From assembly GCA_963727575.1 (NCBI GenBank), contig CAVSIA010000012.1, positions 371,202 through 435,201 of the forward strand: a stretch of 64,000 nucleotides of DNA, written 5' to 3'. The notes beneath the pieces are model-generated. The model did no database searches. It was not told the origin of the DNA and worked only from the letters and a program-made list of their open reading frames with translations. The position numbers were made by a program, and so were the translations under genes. The DNA is from JAHQVI01 sp963727575 (lineage in GTDB: Bacteria > Pseudomonadota > Alphaproteobacteria > Rhizobiales > Rhodomicrobiaceae). This document shows, piece after piece, positions 57,240 through 64,000 of this stretch. The first letter of the stretch is position 1. Every line of letters begins with the position of its first letter.

Positions 57240-58295
57240 TCACGGCACCAGAATGCCGCGCCCGACCACCTTGCCGTGATGCAGGTCCGACAGCAGGGCA
57301 TCGGCCTGATCGAGCGGGCGCTCGTCAATCGGAATCGCGGGCACTTTGCCGGACTTGTACAGCTCGACCAGCTCCTTCATCTCGTCGAGACTGCCGACGA
57401 AGGAGCCGATAATGCTCATCGCGCGCAGCGGGAAATGCGGCACTGGCACCGTGACCTCGCCGCCGAGCAGACCGACGACGATGCAGCGCCCACCCTTGTT
57501 GAGCACCTTCAGGGCGAGATCGACGGTCTCGGGCGCGCCGACAAAATCGATCACCGCCATCGGTGCGTTGCCGAGCGCCGCCACGATCTGCTTCGGCGCA
57601 TCCTCGGCGCGGCTGTCCACCGTCGCGAGCGCGCCCGCCTTCGTCGCCGCCTCGCGCTTGGCCGGATCGATATCGGCAACCACCGCGCCTTTTGCCCCCA
57701 GCGCCTTCAACATGCTGAGCGCCATCAGCCCGAGACCGCCCGCCCCGATGATCAGGATCGGCGCTTCCGTCAGCGTCGGGCCGACCTTCTTCACCGCCGA
57801 AATCGCCGTCAGCCCGGCGCAAGCCAGCGGCGCCGCCTGCTTTGGAGAGAGATCGCCGATGTCGACAAGGTAGCGCGGATGCGGCACGAGGATATGCGTG
57901 CTGTAGCCGCCGGGCCGGAGGATGCCGAGATAGCTCGGCTTGCGCGTGCACATATGCTCGTCGGACCGGCGGCATGCGGGGCACTCGCCGCAGCCGAGCC
58001 AGGGATAGATCAGATAGGTCTTCGAGGTGTCCAACTGGCCCGCGTCCGGACCGGTGGCGACGATCTCGCCGACCGTCTCATGGCCCATCGTGTGGGGGAG
58101 CTTCATGCCCCGGCTCTCCATATTGAGCCGCTTACCGCCGCCCAGGTCGTAAAAGCCTTCCCAGACATGCAGGTCGGTGTGGCAGATCCCGGCCGCGCGG
58201 ACCTTCAGCAGCACCTCGGTGCCGGTCGGCTGCGGCGTATCAATTTCGCGGCCTTCGAGCGGCGCGCCGAACGCGGTCAGCTGATAGCTCTTCAT
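57240..58295 (-). CDS. Zinc-dependent alcohol dehydrogenase (MDR family)
   Basis: 351 residues opening MKSYQLTAFGAPLEGREIDT. Catalytic zinc: ICHTD (Cys about 38) and GHETVGEIV (His about 69). Structural zinc lobe: CGECPACRRSDEHMC. NAD(P) site: IIGAGGLGLMALSMLKALG. Intact. GGGAGGGGACGAG ribosome site. Class includes broad-range secondary alcohol and aldose dehydrogenases; the substrate is open. It is the last core gene before the tRNA. Confidence 0.93.
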   Translation of the reverse strand: MKSYQLTAFGAPLEGREIDTPQPTGTEVLLKVRAAGICHTDLHVWEGFYDLGGGKRLNMESRGMKLPHTMGHETVGEIVATGPDAGQLDTSKTYLIYPWLGCGECPACRRSDEHMCTRKPSYLGILRPGGYSTHILVPHPRYLVDIGDLSPKQAAPLACAGLTAISAVKKVGPTLTEAPILIIGAGGLGLMALSMLKALGAKGAVVADIDPAKREAATKAGALATVDSRAEDAPKQIVAALGNAPMAVIDFVGAPETVDLALKVLNKGGRCIVVGLLGGEVTVPVPHFPLRAMSIIGSFVGSLDEMKELVELYKSGKVPAIPIDERPLDQADALLSDLHHGKVVGRGILVP

Positions 58296-58549
58296 CTCGT
58301 CCCCTCCCGATCCCGATTTTTTGCCGCCCCCGACGCCGTCGCATCCGGAGCGGATCACGCTCCTTTTTACCACCGCGGCAGCGATCCCAAAAGCAGGCAA
58401 ACGACGACGGCCGCAGCGGCCTATAGCATCGCCTGCGCACGGCCCTGATCGCGATCCGCGGCAGGCCGGCAGCGACGGGTCGACGAGAAGCAACCGCGAT
58501 TGCGTTTGCGGACGGCTTCGCTTAAGGTGCGAACTCACGCTTCGGCGAT

Positions 58550-58626
58550 GCACCCATAGCTCAGCTGGATAGAGCGTTGCCCTCCGAAGGCAAAGGTCAG
58601 AGGTTCGAATCCTCTTGGGTGCGCCA
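58550..58626 (+). tRNA. tRNA-Arg (anticodon CCG)
   Basis: Full cloverleaf: acceptor GCACCCA with TGGGTGC, D-arm GCTC/GAGC, anticodon stem TTGCC/GGCAA with loop CTCCGAA (anticodon CCG), T-arm AGAGG-TTCGAAT-CCTCT, and encoded CCA at the 3' end. It reads the CGG arginine codon. Its 3' side is the border between core genes and the accessory region, the usual place for integrative elements. Confidence 0.97.
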
Positions 58627-58634
58627 TTTTGTTT

Positions 58635-59436
58635 TTACCCATGTTCATGCCTTCTAAGATATTGAATGGTAATGATTATCGGGTTCGAAAACCCCCCATT
58701 CCGCCGATATGACATACGCTCGGCAAAGGCCAGTCTGAGCACTGTTTTGCGTAAAGGGAGTTGCCCGGAATCCCATAATTTCCAAGGGTTTGAGAGAAAT
58801 CTCAGCGCGAGTTCGAACATTTCCTCGAAGCTGTGTTTGGGTTTGCCGTGATCTTGCAGTTTCTCGGCGAGAATCAGCTTTTGTTTTTCCAGCTTGGCGA
58901 TTTTGGATTCGTAAGCTGAGATGACGGACGGATTGTCTGCCTCGACAATGCGATCGAGGAACTGATCGATGGAAGCATCGATTTTGGCTACGTCGCGCTT
59001 TAGCGTTTGGGCCGTATTCTTGGCTTGTGCCAAGCGTTGGCCCCAGGCGCTTTTGAACATCACTTTGACGATGGCGAAGAGGTTCTCGGAAGGCTGTAGC
59101 TCACGCAGGATCGTTTCAAACTCGCTTTCGAGTGTGTCACGCGGGATCGATTTGCGATAGCTGGCGCAGCCTTTGTTGTGACAGAGATAGTAGGGATGTT
59201 TCTTGCCGGTTTTGCTGGTGGACCAGCAGGCGGTTAGCGGGTGATCGCAATCGCCGCATTCGACAAATCCCCTTAAAGGGAAATCATCGCGAATATCTTT
59301 GCGCGCGGGCGCTCTTGCGCCTTCCTGGAGCCGGGTCTGAATTTTCTCGAAAGTCTCGTAAGTGATCAGCCCTTGATGATGGCCTTTGCGTAAAGAGACA
59401 TTCCAGCTTTCGGCTTGAGCTATGCTTGAATCTTGA
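58635..59436 (-). pseudogene. Large serine recombinase, 3' fragment cut by IS insertion
   Basis: The readable part (about 265 residues) is the recombinase domain end and the zinc beta-ribbon: VSLRKGHHQGLITYETFEKI, DDFPLRGFVECGDCDHPL, YYLCHNKGCASYRKSIPRD, then a coiled-coil tail. This matches large serine integrases of mobile elements. The catalytic N-terminus is missing: the insertion element begins at 59437, right after the frame at AQAESWNV. The stop lies 9 bases from the tRNA 3' end. Confidence 0.82.
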
Positions 59437-61245
59437 CGGGGCGGTAGAAAGTCTGAGTTTGGACCGGCCTAACCAGATTGCCTGCGGCGGTTCTTCGGCC
59501 GAATACGGGCCCCGGTTCATTGTGCCACGGCCAGCGGAACGCGTTTGTGCCGTATTTTGCCGGCTTAGCCCCGCTTTTCACGACGCAACGCCTGCGGAAC
59601 GGCGGATATTGAGACCCAGCGCGCGCAGGTTGACGACATAGCGCATGTTGGACATGCCCCGAATGCGCAGCTTCGCCAGCTTCATCTGGTGTTTCAGATG
59701 CGACATGGTCGCTTCGATGCCGGCGCGCCATCGGTAGATTTCGCGGAAGGCGTCGCCGCGCTCATAAAGCCGGCGCTTCTGATTGGCGGCTCGCTCGGGC
59801 GTATATTGAAAGCGGGCGAACTGGCCGTCGCGCTTGGCCGCCTGCACCGGGCATCGCCGCATATCCGGACATTCGCGGCAGATGGAGAGATCAAAGCGCG
59901 CCTGCAGCTTGGCTGCGGCGGCCGAGGTCGAGACCGGTTCAACTCTTTTCGGGCAACGCACAACCAAGCCTGCTTCGTCGAGGACGAAGTCCTCCAGCGT
60001 CAACTGTCCGCGGCTGGCGCCCTTGGCCGGCCGCGCCGGGGCCACGAGGTCGATGTCCCGCTGGCGCGTCAGGGTCATGTTGTCGCTGCAACCATAATGT
60101 GAATCGGCCAGCATCACCGCTGGAGCCAACGCGCGTGCGCCAAGATCGTCCAGCGCTCCGGCCAGGCGATGACCATCATGCACCGTCATCTTATGAACGG
60201 CGACATGGGTGATCAGGTTGGGAGCGGCCGCGGTCTCATCCTCCCGGTTCTCATCGCCATCTTCGCAATAGGTTTCGACGATCTGCGCGATATAGCCGTG
60301 GCCTTTGTGCGCGTTGAAGCTGGCATCGGGATCGGCCGGATTGCCGACGGTATCGCACGGCACATCCTCGGGCGCTCGAACGAGAACAGCCGGCTTGTCT
60401 TGAGATGCACAATCCTCCTCGGCGATCTCGAACTGATCGCGCAAAACTCGCTCCAGGATCGTAAAGCTGGGAAGTTGCGCCGCTGGCGTGCCCCGGAATT
60501 GCAGCGCGAGCGATAGAAGGTCTTGTCCGGCTTCGCCCAGCCGCCGTTTGGAAACGCTCGGCGTCGTATTGGCGAAAGCACCCTCGCCCTCGCGATCGAC
60601 ATAGCGGCGGATGATCTCTTTGCCGATCCGTTCGTAATGATCAGGATGAATGCGCTCGAGTTCACGTACGAATTTCGAAATGGTCTCGACAATGATACCG
60701 AGCCTCGTCATCGTGCGCATCGCTGAACGAAGCGCCGTCGAATCCATCCGTTGTCGGCTTGTGTCCACCGCAAAAGCCCTGACCAGCCGATCCGTCAAGC
60801 CGCGAAACAAAACCTCGTCAAAACCTTGCTCGATAAAAAGGCGGCGATAGTTCCGAAGGGTTTTCTCGCAGAAATAGCTGTCCGCCTCGCTGCGCACGTC
60901 CAGCGCATAGTGCCACGCCATGTTGAAGGCCAGCGCCTCGACCGTGTGCGCGTCGGTCAGGTCATGCAGTTGCTGCAAAAGCAATACGCCCACAACGATG
61001 TGGAGATCTTTCGACGGCCGGCCGAGGCGGTCGTCAAGGTGATGACATAGGTCGCCAACCGGAAGAGCCTCCAGAAGGTGGTTCCGAAAAACACCGGCCC
61101 AGGATCGCTCCAATAGCCGCCGGCGTTTCTCTCCAAGTACGGACCAGTGATCGAAAAGATCCCCCGTCCGCCGATCGCGCAAAGTGAACATGCGGAACCA
61201 TAGACCGCACCCAGGCCCACGCGGAATCGACTTTTTACCGCCCCG
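59437..61245. mobile_element. IS1182-type insertion sequence, complete copy
   Basis: 1809 bp. Ends are the inverted repeats CGGGGCGGTAGAAAGTC (59437-59453) and CGGGGCGGTAAAAAGTC as the complement of 61229-61245 (16 of 17 match). It contains one transposase gene on the minus strand (59578-61191). The bases gaatcttga occur on both sides (59428-59436 and 61248-61256), but the right one starts the next copy, so they may not be a target duplication. Confidence 0.85.
59578..61191 (-). CDS. IS1182 family transposase
   Basis: 537 residues opening MFTLRDRRTGDLFDHWSVLG. DDE-type layout: HLDDRLGRPSKDLHIVVGVL, MDSTALRSAMRTMTRLG, then a Cys-containing DUF4372-like and C-terminal RLYERGDAFREIYRWRAGIE with conserved Glu. 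ICRECPDMRRCPVQ carries cysteines as in this family. The N-terminal ATG at 61191 is used, although the frame is open further right into the truncated second copy. Appears intact and perhaps active. Confidence 0.88.
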   Translation of the reverse strand: MFTLRDRRTGDLFDHWSVLGEKRRRLLERSWAGVFRNHLLEALPVGDLCHHLDDRLGRPSKDLHIVVGVLLLQQLHDLTDAHTVEALAFNMAWHYALDVRSEADSYFCEKTLRNYRRLFIEQGFDEVLFRGLTDRLVRAFAVDTSRQRMDSTALRSAMRTMTRLGIIVETISKFVRELERIHPDHYERIGKEIIRRYVDREGEGAFANTTPSVSKRRLGEAGQDLLSLALQFRGTPAAQLPSFTILERVLRDQFEIAEEDCASQDKPAVLVRAPEDVPCDTVGNPADPDASFNAHKGHGYIAQIVETYCEDGDENREDETAAAPNLITHVAVHKMTVHDGHRLAGALDDLGARALAPAVMLADSHYGCSDNMTLTRQRDIDLVAPARPAKGASRGQLTLEDFVLDEAGLVVRCPKRVEPVSTSAAAAKLQARFDLSICRECPDMRRCPVQAAKRDGQFARFQYTPERAANQKRRLYERGDAFREIYRWRAGIEATMSHLKHQMKLAKLRIRGMSNMRYVVNLRALGLNIRRSAGVAS

Positions 61246-61793
61246 CCGAATCTTGACGGGGCGGTAGAAAGTCTGAGTTTGGACCGGCCTAACCAGATTG
61301 CCTGCGGCGGTTCTTCGGCCGAATACGGGCCCCGGTTCATTGTGCCACGGCCAGCGGAACGCGTTTGTGCCGTATTTTGCCGGCTTAGCCCCGCTTTTCA
61401 CGACGCAACGCCTGCGGAACGGCGGATATTGAGACCCAGCGCGCGCAGGTTGACGACATAGCGCATGTTGGACATGCCCCGAATGCGCAGCTTCGCCAGC
61501 TTCATCTGGTGTTTCAGATGCGACATGGTCGCTTCGATGCCGGCGCGCCATCGGTAGATTTCGCGGAAGGCGTCGCCGCGCTCATAAAGCCGGCGCTTCT
61601 GATTGGCGGCTCGCTCGGGCGTATATTGAAAGCGGGCGAACTGGCCGTCGCGCTTGGCCGCCTGCACCGGGCATCGCCGCATATCCGGACATTCGCGGCA
61701 GATGGAGAGATCAAAGCGCGCCTGCAGCTTGGCTGCGGCGGCCGAGGTCGAGACCGGTTCAACTCTTTTCGGGCAACGCACAACCAAGCCTGC
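61246..61793. mobile_element. Second, truncated copy of the same IS in direct orientation
   Basis: Bases 61248-61793 repeat 59428-59973 without a difference I could find (546 bp), covering the left inverted repeat and the 3' end of the transposase gene. The copy stops at 61793, fused to the relaxase fragment. In this copy the transposase C-terminus (61398-61793) lacks its start. Either an IS-mediated deletion or a tandem insertion with loss. Confidence 0.8.
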
Positions 61794-62707
61794 CCCACTA
61801 CAAGCTGAAGCTTCGCGATATGTCCCGCCAATTGTATCTGGAGAATAATTGGAAAATGCCACGCGGTTTGGTGAACAGCCAAGAACGCAACCCGTTGAAC
61901 TTCACGATGGCCGAATGGCAGCAGGCGAAACGCACTCAACATGATCCGCGAGCGATCAAGGAAACATTTCAGGATTGTTGGGCGATATCGGACTCACGCA
62001 ATGCTTTTGCCAGTGCGCTTGAAGAGCGCGGCTACTATCTCGCCAAGGGGGATCGACGCGGGCATGTCGCTGTGGATTGGCACGGCGAGATTTATGCTGT
62101 TTCCAAATGGGTTGGGATCAAAACAAAAGATGTCAGATCAAAGCTGGGCGATTCCGATGACCTGCGCTCTGTCGAAAATATTACGCACGAGCTTTCCGCC
62201 AAATTCACTCGAAAGCTAAAAGAGATCGCCGACGAGGAAATTGCTAAACACGATCACGCCTCAGAGGCTCTCGACCAGAAGAAGCGCAGCCTCATCGAAC
62301 AGCAACGAACAGAACGGACATCGTTAGAGGAAACGCATGCAAAGCGTCACGTGCAGGAGAATATTGTCCGATCACGTCGTTTCCCAAAAGGCCTGAAAGC
62401 CGTCTGGTTTAAGCTCACCGGCAAATACCAGAAAATTCAAAAAGCGAATGAGATAGAAGCCAGGCAATGCGATGACCGCGACCAAATGGAATGCCAATCA
62501 CTGATCGATCGCCAATTGGCAGCAAGACGAACTCTCCAGCATGAAATACGGCAGATGCGCCATCATCATATTATCAGGATGAAGGTGCTTGATCGTAATC
62601 TTCGGAAATATATGAATATGACGCCTGCGGAACAAAATGCAGAAACCTTAAGGCAAGAAACGAAGCCTGAAAGGCCGAAACGCACGAGGCAAAGGCGGGA
62701 ACCTTAG
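61793..62707 (+). pseudogene. Relaxase/mobilisation protein, C-terminal fragment
   Basis: The open frame continues from the IS edge (PHYKLKLRDMSRQLYLENNW) and reads about 300 residues to the stop. AIKETFQDCWAISDSRNAFA, ALEERGYYLAKGDRRGHVAV and KWVGIKTKDVRSKLGDS are found in relaxases of VirD2/MobA-type. The catalytic N-terminus with the Tyr and HxH motif is missing, lost at the IS junction. The tail is a long, charged coiled-coil. Low GC for this window. Confidence 0.72.
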
Positions 62708-62733
62708 GTGCTCGGCGAGCTTGATGTGTTTTG

Positions 62734-62745
62734 TGTTGCGCAACA
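62734..62745. promoter_or_regulatory. Palindromic operator candidate before HigB
   Basis: TGTTGCGCAACA is a perfect 12-bp palindrome, 46 bases before the HigB start, in the only gap of the region. HigA-type antitoxins normally autoregulate through such a site. Confidence 0.5.
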
Positions 62746-62791
62746 GGCAACAATATGCTAATCTTACAAATAAAAGTGCTAGCGTAGTTAA

Positions 62792-63082
62792 ATGGAGATT
62801 TGGAACGTAAAGCACAGAGGGCTGAAGAACTTCATCGAGAAGAACGACGCCAAGGGACTACCAGCGGATCGACTGAAGAGAATCCGTCAAGTTCTTGGCT
62901 TCCTGCTCGATATGGATGAGATCGACGAGCTGTTTGATCCGCCGAAGTTCAAAGCCCATATTTTAACCGGCGACCGGGCTGGCGTGTACAGCCTGAGTAT
63001 TTCCGGCAATTGGCGAATTACCTTCCGCCGTGATGTCGAGACCGGTGAATTATACGATATGGATTATGAGGATTATCATTGA
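62792..63082 (+). CDS. higB: HigB-type toxin (RelE/ParE superfamily)
   Basis: 96 residues opening MEIWNVKHRGLKNFIEKNDA. The RelE-fold core (FKAHILTGDRAGVYSLSISG and NWRITFRRD) has the plasmid-maintenance-killer pattern with the conserved Arg/Trp near the end. HigB cleaves mRNA on the ribosome. Toxin-first order, 10 bases before the antitoxin start, as in HigBA systems. Intact. Confidence 0.85.
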   Translation: MEIWNVKHRGLKNFIEKNDAKGLPADRLKRIRQVLGFLLDMDEIDELFDPPKFKAHILTGDRAGVYSLSISGNWRITFRRDVETGELYDMDYEDYH

Positions 63083-63092
63083 GGTTTAAGTG

Positions 63093-63386
63093 ATGGCGAT
63101 TAAAGCAAATTTCGAACCGGCCCATGTGGGCGGCTTTATCAAGGACATGATCATCCCGGATGAGATGACCGTGACCGATGCCGCGCGCCGTCTTGGCGTC
63201 GGCAGGCCTGCCCTCTCTCAGCTTCTCAATGAGAACGCCTCCCTATCACCGGAAATGGCCCTGCGTATCGAAAAGGTTTTCGGCGTCAAGATGGACACCC
63301 TTCTGAAAATGCAGGCGCGCTACGACACCTGGCAGATGAGACAACGGGAAAGCGAGCTTAAATTGAAGCCTTATGAGCCAGCATAG
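63093..63386 (+). CDS. higA: HigA-type antitoxin (XRE helix-turn-helix)
   Basis: 97 residues from the ATG at 63093 (a GTG three bases earlier is possible), with GAGG upstream. XRE-type DNA-binding: MTVTDAARRLGVGRPALSQL and SPEMALRIEKVFGVKMDTLL, as in HigA. It neutralises HigB and represses the operon, probably through the palindrome at 62734. Intact. Confidence 0.88.
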   Translation: MAIKANFEPAHVGGFIKDMIIPDEMTVTDAARRLGVGRPALSQLLNENASLSPEMALRIEKVFGVKMDTLLKMQARYDTWQMRQRESELKLKPYEPA

Positions 63387-63889
63387 ACCAAAGCCGAACC
63401 AAAATTAATTATTCGATCACCGCGAAGCAAGTTTTCATCGGCCAGGTATAAATCTGCGGGTGTTTCTCTACTATATGCTGACGTTAATGCTCGAAGAAGC
63501 CTGATCCCTGCCAGCCGACAATTGTAATCCACGCTGTGATCAGTTCGCGCCCTTACGGGCAATGACATCATTACCTGAATGGGCGAAGACGCCGTCCGGC
63601 TTCGTGGCGCGAGGCATAGCCCGCGTGGTAGAGCGCGTCTCCATCATGACAGAGCGGAGGACCGCCCAAATCCTCTAAATTAAACTATTCTTGAATATCC
63701 ATCGACAATTATAGCATTAAAGAAGCCCGGCACGTAGGGTTCTCCTCAACATCCCTGCTCGAATTGCCTTAAGTTATAGAGACAGACCCACCGATCATGA
63801 TTTAAAAAAAGTGCTAAGTCTACCTGTTCGCACATGATACTCTTTATCATGAGTTATTTCAGAATTTTAACTTAATTAAATAAACAAAA
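63387..63889. other. AT-rich intergenic region of the accessory element
   Basis: 503 bases with markedly lower GC than the core and no gene recognised. Short runs (…TTCTTGAATATC, TATTTCAGAATTTTAACTTA) resemble promoter DNA. A tRNA-like stretch near 63609-63673 was examined and rejected. Confidence 0.5.
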
Positions 63890-64000
63890 ATGGAGATAAG
63901 TCTGTCTAAATTACTTTCAAGTGACTTATGTAATGTTGTCGCTGGCGATCCCGATGAGTTGGATGTTCACCTTCAACTCGTGGAAAGAGATATAGCACTG
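63890..64000 (+). CDS. Start of a hypothetical gene, cut by the window edge
   Basis: From the ATG at 63890 the frame stays open through 37 codons to the end of the window: MEISLSKLLSSDLCNVVAGD, then PDELDVHLQLVERDIAL. The composition is protein-like but too short to identify. The preceding bases (TAAACAAAA) lack a clear ribosome site, so the start is uncertain. Confidence 0.4.
   Translation, partial: MEISLSKLLSSDLCNVVAGDPDELDVHLQLVERDIAL

Noticed and set aside
59578..61551. 657-residue transposase extending through both IS copies
   Set aside because: The N-terminal 120 residues are antisense DNA of the second copy; the real start is the ATG at 61191.
63609..63673. tRNA-like stretch (TAGCCCGCGTGGTAGAGCGCG)
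   Set aside because: Looks like a D-arm, but no acceptor pairing, no proper anticodon stem and no TTCGAAT loop.

Overview
The window is high-GC chromosomal DNA from an alphaproteobacterium, most likely of the order Hyphomicrobiales (Rhizobiales). The reasons are the hisB/hisH/hisA/hisF cluster divergent from hslVU, a dxs-xseB-HDAC-like cluster, a short PutA, an intracellular PHB depolymerase, BioM/CbiO-type and DUF2628 genes, and two families of short palindromic intergenic repeats of the kind common in rhizobial genomes. No genus can be named from the sequence alone.

Layout. 1-4.1 kb: end of an ECF-type ATPase gene, a FUSC membrane protein divergent from a MarR regulator over a perfect operator palindrome, a hypothetical protein, and an ArsR/SRPBCC pair behind a 34-bp palindrome. 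4.1-7.0 kb: a redox pair, a ferredoxin-NAD(P)H reductase and a cytochrome b/periplasmic haem-domain fusion. 7.4-14.5 kb: histidine synthesis (hisF, hisA, hisH, hisB with a ureohydrolase and two small membrane proteins), interrupted by an opposite-strand Cas2-like (SinR-family) gene, then hslV-hslU. 15-27.8 kb: ligA, a UPF0173 hydrolase, ruvX, an AEC transporter, an ICMT-like protein, small secreted proteins, a BLUF photoreceptor, an orphan TAXI binding protein, uvrB, and an orphan ParA-like ATPase with a small partner. 28-49.8 kb: a SET-domain protein, dxs, xseB, an HDAC-like amidohydrolase, an SDR, an acyl-CoA dehydrogenase, tsaC/Sua5, an FAD-linked oxidase, a second SDR, putA, DUF1345, a 1-Cys-type peroxiredoxin, an MBL hydrolase, a CDF metal exporter, a methyltransferase, phaZ, and a secreted protein with an internal duplication. 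50-58.3 kb: a GNAT, an M3 peptidase, an HNH-like gene remnant, tex, a DUF547 protein and a zinc alcohol dehydrogenase.

58.55-64 kb is an accessory region beside a tRNA-Arg(CCG). It holds the 3' end of a large serine recombinase, a complete IS1182-type element, a second truncated copy of that element in direct orientation, the 3' part of a relaxase, a HigB-HigA toxin-antitoxin pair, and AT-rich DNA with the start of another gene. It reads as a decayed mobilisable or conjugative element at a tRNA.

A strong overall signal is that about sixteen otherwise well-conserved genes carry single-base frameshifts (hisA, hisH, hisB, ligA with at least six, ruvX, uvrB, tsaC, tex, the acyl-CoA dehydrogenase and others), while others of equal length are intact. 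Because several of these are normally essential and each frame is conserved on both sides of the break, I read most as sequence errors and not gene decay, and I give the whole gene span in each case. No complete new defence or biosynthetic system is evident. The best candidates for unusual biology are the Cas2-like gene embedded antisense in the his cluster, the cytochrome/haem-domain/ferredoxin-reductase pair, the ParA-like plus small-partner pair, and the duplicated secreted protein.
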